From an uncultured Verrucomicrobiota bacterium (lineage in GTDB: Bacteria > Verrucomicrobiota > Verrucomicrobiae > Opitutales > Opitutaceae), in assembly GCA_946482165.1 (NCBI GenBank), contig CAMLQS010000055.1, positions 1 through 19,354 of the forward strand: DNA of 19,354 nucleotides, in the 5' to 3' direction. The position numbers were made by a program, and so were the translations under genes. Numbering within the stretch: position 1 is the stretch's first letter; each line of letters starts with the position of its first letter. The notes below the pieces were generated by a model. It searched no databases and was not told where the DNA came from. It was given only the letters and a program-made list of their open reading frames with translations. Of the stretch, positions 9,775 to 16,479 are shown in pieces.

Positions 9775-9804
9775 GGGTGTCGCTGGAATTCCCTTGCGAC
9801 ACCC
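9775..9804 (+). promoter_or_regulatory. Perfect 9-bp inverted repeat just after the transcription start (operator or leader hairpin)
   Basis: Left arm GGGTGTCGC (9775-9783) and right arm GCGACACCC (9796-9804) are exact inverse complements separated by 12 bases. The repeat begins about 7 bases after the predicted transcription start and ends 46 bases before the start codon. No T-tract follows, so it is not a terminator. An operator or an mRNA hairpin are both possible. Confidence 0.5.
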
Positions 9805-9850
9805 CCCGCGCCGGACTTGCTCGCGCCACCGGCCCGGAGAGCCGGAACCG

Positions 9851-11443
9851 ATGCTGCAAGTCCCCCCATCTCTGGTCGCCCTCGGCGCAGGATTCCTCAG
9901 CACCCGGATCTCCCGACGCTTGCGCGCCCGCGGCTGGGCGCTTGCCGCGCAGAAGCGCCACTCCGCCGCGCTCCGGCGGGCCCTGTCGCGCACCGGTTAC
10001 GGCAAGTCCCACGGCATCGAGGCGGGCATCAACGACAAAACGTGGCGCGAGCGCGTGCCGTTGCGCACCTACGAATCCCTTGCCCCGGAGATCGAGCGAA
10101 TGAAGCGCGGCGAAACCGACGTTCTTTGGCCCGGACGCTGCAGCTTCTTCGCCGTCTCCTCCGGCACCACCGCGGGCCGCACGAAATATCTCCCCGTCAC
10201 GGACGCGATGCTCGGGCACTTCCGCAAGGCCGGGCTCGATTCCCTCCTCTACTACGGCGCGCGCGCCGGGACCGCGTGCTTCAAGGGAAAGCACCTCTTC
10301 CTTGGCGGCCCCACCACCCTTTCGCCCGTGAGGGAAACGGCCGACGATCCCGCGTTTGCCGGCGACCTGAGCGGCATCTCCGCGCTCAACCTTCCCGTCT
10401 GGGCCGAGGACCTTCTCTACGAACCGGGCGCCGAAATCGCGCAGATGGCGGATTGGCCCGCGAAAATCGAGGCGATCGCCCGCCGCTGCGTGGACCGCGA
10501 CATCCGCATGCTCTCCGGCATTCCCAGCTGGCTGCTCATTCTCGCCGCCGCCGTTTTCGAGGAACACTCCAGGCGCCGGGGAAAAAAAGCCCGCAGCCTC
10601 CGCGATATCTGGCCCGGCTTCGAATGCCTCGTCCACGGCGGAGTCCCGATCGGACCGTTCTCGAACGAGCTTCGTGCCGTCTGCGGGCAGGGCGTCAATT
10701 TTCACGAGGTTTATCCGGCCTCGGAAGGCTTCATCGCCGCGCAGGACGCCGAGCCCGAGGCGGGCCTGCGCCTCATGGCCGACGCCGGCATACACTACGA
10801 ATTTCTCCCGCTCGCCGACTTCGACGAGTCCCGGCTCCCGCAGCTCGGACCACGCGCGCTGCCGCTCGAAGGCGTGCGCCCCGGTGTCGACTACGTGTTG
10901 ATCATGACCACGCCCGCGGGCCTCGCGCGCTACGTGATCGGCGACGTCGTCCGCTTCGTCTCCGCGGACCCGGCGCGCCTGGTCTACGCCGGCCGGACCA
11001 AGCTCCAGCTCAGCGCCTTCGGCGAACACCTCATCGAGAAAGAGCTTACCGACGCGCTCACCGCGGTCTGCTCGCGCCACCGGTGGCAGGTGGTCAACTT
11101 CCACGTCGCGCCGATATTCATAAACTCCCTCACCGGACAAAAGCGCGGCAGCCACGAGTGGTGGATCGAGCTGCGGCCCGGCAGCGAGGTCACGCCGACG
11201 GGGCCGATCATCGCGACACTGCTCGATGCCGAGCTCCAGCGCCTCAACGACGACTACGAGACCAAGCGCAAGGGCGGCGGGCTGCTGCCCCCGACCGTGC
11301 GCCTCGTCATGCCCGGCGTGTTCGAGCAATGGCAGCGCGCCGGCGGAAAATGGGGCGGACAAAACAAAATGCCCCGCTGCCGCAGCGACCGCCAGATCGC
11401 CGACCAGCTGGCCCGGTTCGCGCCCTTTCACGACGCGGTGTGA
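9851..11443 (+). CDS. GH3-superfamily acyl-acid amido synthetase-like adenylating enzyme
   Basis: A 530-residue member of the GH3 (auxin-responsive promoter) family. These are ANL-type enzymes that adenylate a carboxylic acid and transfer it to an amine, best known in plants for conjugating amino acids to hormones; bacterial members are mostly uncharacterised. All three nucleotide motifs are visible: SSGTTAGRTKYLP (103-115), YPASEGF (288-294) and YVIGDVVRF (361-369, with D365). The C-terminal small domain carries KLQLSAFGEHLIEKEL. I chose the ATG at 9851 because GGAGA sits 10 bases upstream; the frame is open further 5' to 9773 but that stretch covers the predicted promoter start region and is Arg/Pro-rich. 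It is a single gene under its own promoter, with convergent hairpins after its stop. The substrate cannot be inferred. Confidence 0.93.
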   Translation: MLQVPPSLVALGAGFLSTRISRRLRARGWALAAQKRHSAALRRALSRTGYGKSHGIEAGINDKTWRERVPLRTYESLAPEIERMKRGETDVLWPGRCSFFAVSSGTTAGRTKYLPVTDAMLGHFRKAGLDSLLYYGARAGTACFKGKHLFLGGPTTLSPVRETADDPAFAGDLSGISALNLPVWAEDLLYEPGAEIAQMADWPAKIEAIARRCVDRDIRMLSGIPSWLLILAAAVFEEHSRRRGKKARSLRDIWPGFECLVHGGVPIGPFSNELRAVCGQGVNFHEVYPASEGFIAAQDAEPEAGLRLMADAGIHYEFLPLADFDESRLPQLGPRALPLEGVRPGVDYVLIMTTPAGLARYVIGDVVRFVSADPARLVYAGRTKLQLSAFGEHLIEKELTDALTAVCSRHRWQVVNFHVAPIFINSLTGQKRGSHEWWIELRPGSEVTPTGPIIATLLDAELQRLNDDYETKRKGGGLLPPTVRLVMPGVFEQWQRAGGKWGGQNKMPRCRSDRQIADQLARFAPFHDAV

Positions 11444-11450
11444 GCGATAG

Positions 11451-11475
11451 GGCGGAAGCGTTCCGCGCTTCCCCC
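11451..11475. terminator. GC-rich hairpin between convergent genes
   Basis: GGAAGCG (11454-11460) and CGCTTCC (11466-11472) form a 7-bp stem with a 5-base loop. The stem extends by two G-C pairs after one C/C mismatch. It lies 10 bases after the GH3-like stop. There is no clear T-tract, so termination is plausible rather than certain. Confidence 0.4.
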
Positions 11476-11484
11476 GGACCACAC

Positions 11485-11502
11485 CGCCGGCTCAGGCCGG
11501 CG
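11485..11502. terminator. Second GC-rich hairpin enclosing the stop codon of the convergent gene
   Basis: CGCCGGC (11485-11491) pairs with GCCGGCG (11496-11502) around a TCAG loop that contains the stop codon of the minus-strand gene. Symmetric and without a T-tract, it may help separate the two convergent transcripts. Confidence 0.3.
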
Positions 11503-11974
11503 CCCCGCTCAGGAAATACGTCACCACCGCGGCCACGTAGGCCGCCAAACCGCCGAGCAGCAGGCACAGCTCCGCGAAGAAAAGCCGCGTCTTGCGGTCG
11601 CGATAGCAGAGAATCTGGGCCACGAGCTCCGCGTCCCCGCCTCCGGGAGGCGCGCGAAATTGCGTGACCCACCGGATGCGCAACGAGCCTCCGATTATGA
11701 GCAACATCGAGACGAGCACGAGGACGAGACCGCCCGCCATCGCCAGCCGCGGAAACGCGCCCGACTGCGCGATGCGCGGCCCCGAAAAGCCCGTGATCGT
11801 GAGCGCCAGCGTGGAAACCGTGAGCAGCACCTGCGAACGCGTCTGCAACACGCCGAACTGCGTCACGAGCAGATCGAGCGCGCCGCGCAGACCGCCGCCG
11901 ACGGCGAGCAGGTGCCGGGCCTCCTCATCGTGCACCACGGCGGGACATTCGGGCTTGGGGGAAGACGTGTTCAT
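11492..11974 (-). CDS. Uncharacterised small membrane protein (three TM segments)
   Basis: A 160-residue protein I do not recognise as a named family. The N-terminal 45 residues are soluble and contain a helix-like stretch HLLAVGGGLRGALDLLVTQF. Then come TM1 (about 47-63, SQVLLTVSTLALTITGF), TM2 (about 77-97), a basic cytoplasm-like linker of about 35 residues (RIRWVTQFRAPPGGGDAELV and following), and TM3 (about 132-155). No catalytic motif or signal peptide is visible. Its ATG overlaps the stop of the DUF3592 gene by 4 bases (ATGA), so it is the last gene of a three-gene minus-strand operon. The overlap with a second membrane protein hints at a shared membrane complex (inference). Confidence 0.75.
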   Translation of the reverse strand: MNTSSPKPECPAVVHDEEARHLLAVGGGLRGALDLLVTQFGVLQTRSQVLLTVSTLALTITGFSGPRIAQSGAFPRLAMAGGLVLVLVSMLLIIGGSLRIRWVTQFRAPPGGGDAELVAQILCYRDRKTRLFFAELCLLLGGLAAYVAAVVTYFLSGAPA

Positions 11975-13143
11975 TTTTTGCGAAAAACGGGAAGTTCAAA
12001 CTCCTCCACCAGATCGGGACCCGGCCCCCGCGCCTCCAGATGCAGCTCCCACGCGTATCGGTCGTCGGAGCCGCTTTCCGGCGTGACCGAGGGCAAGCCG
12101 GCGGGCGGATCAAACACGATTTCGATCGGGTGGCCTTGGAAAAACGGTCCCGCGATCATCTCGGTCTTTTCCCAGCGCGTATCGCGGTCGACGCGGCGCT
12201 TCTTGCCCGCTCCGGTCGTGAAATGGCGGACGCACTTCAGCGTCGCGCGCAGCCCGCCACCCGCCGGCAGCCCGTTCGGGGCGCGGACGCCGAGGCGTAT
12301 CTGCTCTCCGGGCGGCAGCGGCATGGTCGTGATCTCCACCATGACGCCACGGTGCCTCCAAACGCGGACCAGCGAGCGGACACAGAAAAAATCACCGAGC
12401 GCGACCAGGCCGAGCGCGCTCCCGAGCAACCACCGGAACCCCCCGCCTCCCGCCCACACGCCGGGCAGCGCGCCCCAAAGCGGCAAGGTGGACGCGTTGA
12501 GCATCACGAAGAGGGCGAAAACGACCACGGCCTTCGGCCCATGCATCGGGAACACGCGTCCCGCCGCCCAGTCCTCGCGCCACAGCCATGGCTTGGCGGG
12601 GTGCGCGGCACGCCGCCGGCTCCATCGCCGGTCCTCCACAAAGGCGTAGCCGGAACAGATGAACAAGAGCGCCCCGACGCCGCCGAAGACCACGCCGAAC
12701 AAGGCCTTGAAAAGCCCCAGCTCCACACGCCATTCCGGCCTGAGCACCGCTTCCGTGGGATCGGCGGGGTTGACGTAGGCGGTGAGCGGTCGTCCCGCGT
12801 TTTTAGCGGCGCGCATCTCTCGATGCAGCCGCACATGGAAGGCGCCGATGTTGTCCGAACCGGACTGAAGCGCCAGTTCCTCCGAGCTGTAGTCACGGCC
12901 TTGATACCGATAGCTGTATGCGCCGACGGCGCGGCGGGTTCTCCCGCCCTTGGAGCCTCGACCGGTCTCCAGCTCCGCCGACTCTATGCGGGCGGGCACG
13001 GGCTCCCAGGAGGAGCGGATCTCCCGGCCGCGCAAAACATCGCGCCACTGCCAGACGCTCATTCCCGCGCCGACGCCGAAAAACGGCAAACCGAACAAGG
13101 CGAGCAACAAACCGCCGCCGAAAAAGGAACGCAGCCGTGACAT
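11971..13143 (-). CDS. DUF3592-domain membrane protein
   Basis: A 390-residue protein from the ATG at 13143; the frame is open upstream to 13287, but that would overlap the previous gene and add an Arg/Pro-rich shadow. TM1 is at about 9-32. A DUF3592-type extracytoplasmic domain (about 40-140) follows, with SSWEPVPARIESAEL, YSYRYQGRDYSSEEL and the hallmark TAYVNPADPTEAVLRP. Three further hydrophobic segments lie at about 147-170, 200-222 and 227-247, and a soluble C-terminal domain of about 135 residues includes RWEKTEMIAGPFF. DUF3592 proteins have no assigned biochemical role. It begins 29 bp after the preceding gene and overlaps the following 3-TM gene by 4 bases. No Shine-Dalgarno is visible. 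Confidence 0.82.
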   Translation of the reverse strand: MSRLRSFFGGGLLLALFGLPFFGVGAGMSVWQWRDVLRGREIRSSWEPVPARIESAELETGRGSKGGRTRRAVGAYSYRYQGRDYSSEELALQSGSDNIGAFHVRLHREMRAAKNAGRPLTAYVNPADPTEAVLRPEWRVELGLFKALFGVVFGGVGALLFICSGYAFVEDRRWSRRRAAHPAKPWLWREDWAAGRVFPMHGPKAVVVFALFVMLNASTLPLWGALPGVWAGGGGFRWLLGSALGLVALGDFFCVRSLVRVWRHRGVMVEITTMPLPPGEQIRLGVRAPNGLPAGGGLRATLKCVRHFTTGAGKKRRVDRDTRWEKTEMIAGPFFQGHPIEIVFDPPAGLPSVTPESGSDDRYAWELHLEARGPGPDLVEEFELPVFRKK

Positions 13144-13172
13144 CGGAGATGTTTCGAGGGTCGGTCGAGATT

Positions 13173-14279
13173 TCAGACGCCGATCCCGGGCGACACGAGG
13201 CCGTCGGCCGGCGTGGGCGCGGACTGCACCACCAGCCGCCGGATGCTTTCGAGGTTTTCGCGCACCAGCGCGCCCATCGACTCGCACGACAGGTATTCGG
13301 AGCGCTTGTAATGTTCGGCGAGCGACTCCCGCAGCTGGCGCACGTGCTCGGGTGGCGCGATCGGGTCGGCGGCCATCGCCCCGAGCAGATGGGCCAGGCG
13401 CTCCTCGATGATCGCGGCGCGTTGCAGGATGAGCACCTGCTCCTCGCGCTGGTATTGGCGCGCGGTCTCGATGCGGAGATGCTTGGCGCAGAAAAGCGCG
13501 AGCGGGGTGTTGTCCTTGAAAAACTGCGGACGATACAGGTTGAGCCTCCCCTCGTAGCTCTGCTGGTCGAAGTCCATCGCGCGGACCCGGATTTGCGCCC
13601 CTTCGAAATCGGGCGTGATCACCACGACGAAATTGTAGGATCGCATGTCGCCCAGGAGGCGGATGAAGCAGCGCTCGTTGAACTTCACCAGCTCCTTGGC
13701 CAGCCGCACTCCGCGGATCTCGGGGTTGTCGAGCCAGCGATCGATGAACTCGTTGCCGGGGATGCCCGCGATATGTTCCTCGATGAGCGTGGTGCCGCAG
13801 GTGAGGTAGTTGAGACGGTTGGGCGAAAGCAGGTGCTCGAGCTCGAGCCCGTAGATGCGCGAGGCGTCGCCGCGCTTGATGTAGAAGTGATCGGGATTGT
13901 CGTTGTAAGCGTTGACGATCCGCACTCGGAAGGGCGCGGAATTGCCGAAGGCGCAGTAGTCGATCCGGTCGATATAGAGGTGCTGCATGACCGAGAGATC
14001 GCCGTCGACGCGCAGGATGGCGTAGACGCGCTTCAAGTCGTCGTGCAGTGGCTTCATCTCAAGCCTGTCGTAGAAAACGCTTTCCCAAAGCGTCGGCCGC
14101 CCCAGCCGGTCGGAGAGCGGCACGCTGTCGGCAAAGCGGCGCAAGCGCTCGTAGGTCACCGGCAGATCGCGCTCGCGGCGCACCCGGCGAAGGTAGGCGC
14201 GCAAAGGATCGCCGACCGGGAAGGACGGCTTCTTCAGCTGCTGACGCGGGGCATCGGGATTCTCGCGCTCTTCGGACAT
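13173..14279 (-). CDS. Uncharacterised protein with kinase/phosphotransferase-like motifs
   Basis: A 368-residue soluble protein with no TM or signal peptide. I do not recognise a named family. In order it shows FYIKRGD (K135), a TLIEEHIAGIPGNEF segment (164-178) like the hinge of kinase folds, CFIRLLGDMRSYNFVV with D211 and N216, and RVRAMDFDQQ with D236 and D238. The D-x4-N followed about 20 residues later by a D-F-D is the arrangement seen in aminoglycoside-phosphotransferase, HipA and FAM20-like kinases (HGDxxxxN ... DFD). This is a motif-level inference and the fold is not established. It is the first gene of an operon with a DUF3592 protein (29-bp gap) and a 3-TM protein. The start at 14279 lacks a Shine-Dalgarno. 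The gene itself is well supported; its function is not. Confidence 0.8.
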   Translation of the reverse strand: MSEERENPDAPRQQLKKPSFPVGDPLRAYLRRVRRERDLPVTYERLRRFADSVPLSDRLGRPTLWESVFYDRLEMKPLHDDLKRVYAILRVDGDLSVMQHLYIDRIDYCAFGNSAPFRVRIVNAYNDNPDHFYIKRGDASRIYGLELEHLLSPNRLNYLTCGTTLIEEHIAGIPGNEFIDRWLDNPEIRGVRLAKELVKFNERCFIRLLGDMRSYNFVVVITPDFEGAQIRVRAMDFDQQSYEGRLNLYRPQFFKDNTPLALFCAKHLRIETARQYQREEQVLILQRAAIIEERLAHLLGAMAADPIAPPEHVRQLRESLAEHYKRSEYLSCESMGALVRENLESIRRLVVQSAPTPADGLVSPGIGV

Positions 14280-14455
14280 GCGGACGAAGCATGCGCCGAA
14301 AGAGCCGGCGGCGAAAGGGCGAAGTCATGCCGGAGCCTTGCAATGCCCCGGAGACCCACCCGGCTTCGACTCCTCGCCTTTTCGCTAAACCTCCTCAGGT
14401 CAAGTCCGTGCTTGAGCGTATCGTTCAAATCGGGTGGCGTCCCGCGCTTGGCACA

Positions 14456-14469
14456 CCGCCCTTCGGCGG
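14456..14469 (+). repeat. Small hairpin in the symporter leader
   Basis: CCGCC (14456-14460), loop CTTC, GGCGG (14465-14469), located 30 bases before the symporter start. It could be a leader stem-loop. It is short, and such stems are frequent in GC-rich DNA. Confidence 0.25.
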
Positions 14470-14499
14470 CTTCCCAGTCCCAGCCCCTTCAAATACCTC

Positions 14500-16236
14500 A
14501 TGAACACCCTGAGTATAATCCTGTTCTTCGTCTCGGTGATAGGCGTGATCGCCTTTGGCATCTGGAAAGGAGGTCAGGGCGAAAAGAAGGAAGGCGAAAG
14601 CGGCGCCAGCGACTACTTCCTCGCCGGACGCGGCCTCACCTGGTGGTTGGTCGGCTTCTCGCTGATCGCGGCCAACATCTCCACCGAACAGTTCGTCGGC
14701 ATGTCCGGCTCGGCGGCCAACTGGCTCGGCATGGCCATCGCCTCCTATGAATGGATGGCGGCCATCACGCTTGTCGTCGTGGCCTTCTGGTTCCTGCCGA
14801 AGTTCCTTCGCGCCGGCCTCTACACCATCCCGGAGTTCCTCGAATACCGCTTCGGCGTGATCGCCCGTATGACGATGGCCATCCCGGCGCTCGTCACCTT
14901 GGTGTTCGTCGCCACCTCGTCCGTCATCTACTCGGGCGCCAAATTCGTCTCCCAGTATTACCACGACGTCCCCGTCCTCAACAGCCTCACCGCCATGTGC
15001 TGGCTGATCGCCATCTTCGCCGCGGTCTACGTCTACGTCGGCGGCCTGCGCGCCTGCGCTTGGACCGACCTCGTCTGGGGCTCCGCCCTCATCGCCGGCG
15101 GCGCCATCGTCATGGTGCTGGCATTCAGCACCCTCGCCGACAAACCCGCAGAAGAGCTCATCCTGACCAAGGTGCAAAACTCCTCCGCCACCGTCGAGGA
15201 CCTGCGCGACGCAAGCGCTTGGGAGCGCTTCATGCTTCTTAACGATGGCAAAGACGGCGAAGCGGCCGTCCGCGAGGGTCCCAACGGCTCCGGCGGCAAG
15301 ATCCACATGGTCCGGCCCATCACCGACACCGACATTCCTTGGACCGCCCTGCTCGTCGGCCTCTGGATTCCCAACTTCTTCTACTGGGGCCTCAACCAAT
15401 ACATCGTGCAACGCACGCTCGGCTCGAAGTCGCTCGCCGAAGGCCAGAAGGGCATCGTCTTCGCCGCCGGACTGAAGCTCATCATCCCCTTCGTCGTCGT
15501 GATCCCCGGCATCCTCGCCTACAACTTGTTCTCGGGCGACATGCTGCGGCCCGACGGCAGCTACGACTACGACAGCGCCTTCCCCGTCCTGGTGCGCAAC
15601 CTCATCAAGCCCTACCCGCTCATCTCCTGGTTCGTGCTCGCCGCCCTCGCCGGCGCGGTCATCAGCTCGCTCGCTTCGATGCTCAACTCCGCGTCGACCA
15701 TCGCCACGATGGATCTCTACCAGAAGATCACCGGCGAAAAGTCCGAGAAGAAGCTCGTCGGCATGGGCAAGATCTTCGTGACCATCTTCGTGATCCTCGC
15801 CGCGCTGCTCGCCCCGAAGCTCGATTCCCTCGGCGGCATCTTCAAATACATCCAGGAGTTCCAGGGCTTCATCTCCCCCGGCATCCTGATGGTATTCGTC
15901 TTCGGCTTCTTCTCGCCCCGCACCCCCCGCTACTTCGGCTGGCTCGGCATCGTGGTCAACGCCGTCGCCTACGGCGCGCTGAAATGGGGCGTCGGCGCCT
16001 GGGTCGTCTCCCAAGGCTGGTGGTTCTCCGGCGAGATGGCCTTCCTTGATCGCATGGCCCTCTGCTTCTTCATCGTCGGCGGCGTCGGCGCGCTGGTCAC
16101 CCTGCTGAACCCGCTCTCGCAGCCCGTGAAGATGCCCGTCAGCGACTCCATCGCCCTCGAGACCTCCTCCTCCGCCAAGGTCTGGGGCTGGATCGTGGTG
16201 GTCGGCACCCTCGCCCTCTACGCCATCTTCTGGTAA
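14500..16236 (+). CDS. Sodium/solute symporter, SSS family (vSGLT-like sugar transporter)
   Basis: A 578-residue inner-membrane symporter. I chose the ATG at 14500 because MNTLSIILFFVSVIGVIAFG starts TM1 directly; the frame is open to 14434 but that stretch is Arg/Pro-rich. It has the vSGLT-type layout of about 14 TM helices: DYFLAGRGLTWWLVGFSLIA with ANISTEQFVGMSGSA, FLPKFLRAGLYTIPEFLEYR, SSVIYSGAKF, NFFYWGLNQYIVQRTLGSKS, and the Na2 sodium-site helix ISSLASMLNSASTIATMDLYQ with S389/S390. A soluble loop of about 70 residues (about 214-285) is longer than in vSGLT. The substrate is probably a sugar; in this setting galactose, arabinose, rhamnose or an oligosaccharide are guesses. It ends at a strong terminator. 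The 220-bp upstream gap is divergent with the kinase-like operon and shows no clear promoter. Confidence 0.96.
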   Translation: MNTLSIILFFVSVIGVIAFGIWKGGQGEKKEGESGASDYFLAGRGLTWWLVGFSLIAANISTEQFVGMSGSAANWLGMAIASYEWMAAITLVVVAFWFLPKFLRAGLYTIPEFLEYRFGVIARMTMAIPALVTLVFVATSSVIYSGAKFVSQYYHDVPVLNSLTAMCWLIAIFAAVYVYVGGLRACAWTDLVWGSALIAGGAIVMVLAFSTLADKPAEELILTKVQNSSATVEDLRDASAWERFMLLNDGKDGEAAVREGPNGSGGKIHMVRPITDTDIPWTALLVGLWIPNFFYWGLNQYIVQRTLGSKSLAEGQKGIVFAAGLKLIIPFVVVIPGILAYNLFSGDMLRPDGSYDYDSAFPVLVRNLIKPYPLISWFVLAALAGAVISSLASMLNSASTIATMDLYQKITGEKSEKKLVGMGKIFVTIFVILAALLAPKLDSLGGIFKYIQEFQGFISPGILMVFVFGFFSPRTPRYFGWLGIVVNAVAYGALKWGVGAWVVSQGWWFSGEMAFLDRMALCFFIVGGVGALVTLLNPLSQPVKMPVSDSIALETSSSAKVWGWIVVVGTLALYAIFW

Positions 16237-16270
16237 GCCGCGAAGGATCCGTCCCCGCCCGTTCTTCTCG

Positions 16271-16301
16271 CGCCGCTCCCTCCCGGGAGCGGCGTTTTTT
16301 T
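16271..16301 (+). terminator. Intrinsic (rho-independent) terminator after the symporter gene
   Basis: A perfect 10-bp stem, CGCCGCTCCC (16271-16280) and GGGAGCGGCG (16285-16294), with a TCCC loop, is followed directly by seven T (16295-16301). It lies 34 bases after the symporter stop. Confidence 0.93.
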
Positions 16302-16479
16302 GCGCTCCCACGCCCCCCCCTCGCACCTCTCCTTTGAGGTTCTCCGAGGCAATGTGGTCCAGGGGAAGGCGGGAAGTCCGTGTCCGCCGTTCGTGGCCCG
16401 CTAGCTCTTCGCGGCGGGGACGGCGCTCCGCCCTCCAAGAAACTCGACGGAGTAACGCCACACGGAAAGGCGACGCCCG

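Noticed and set aside
9755..11482. Long minus-strand open frame opposite the GH3-like gene
   Set aside because: No motifs, biased composition; the plus strand has all three adenylation motifs, a ribosome binding site and a promoter.
11492..11974. 3-TM protein as a Pycsar effector (PycTM-like)
   Set aside because: Size and topology are loosely similar, but no cyclase gene is nearby, the family signature cannot be confirmed by eye, and the operon partners do not fit Pycsar.
14425..16461. Long minus-strand open frame of 678 codons opposite the symporter
   Set aside because: Asp/Glu/Gly/His-rich low-complexity translation, exactly antisense to a symporter with full family motifs; a typical product of GC-rich codon bias.
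16302..16479. RNA gene or small ORF between the terminator and PL4
   Set aside because: No tRNA-like cloverleaf, no conserved hairpin series and no credible coding frame were visible.
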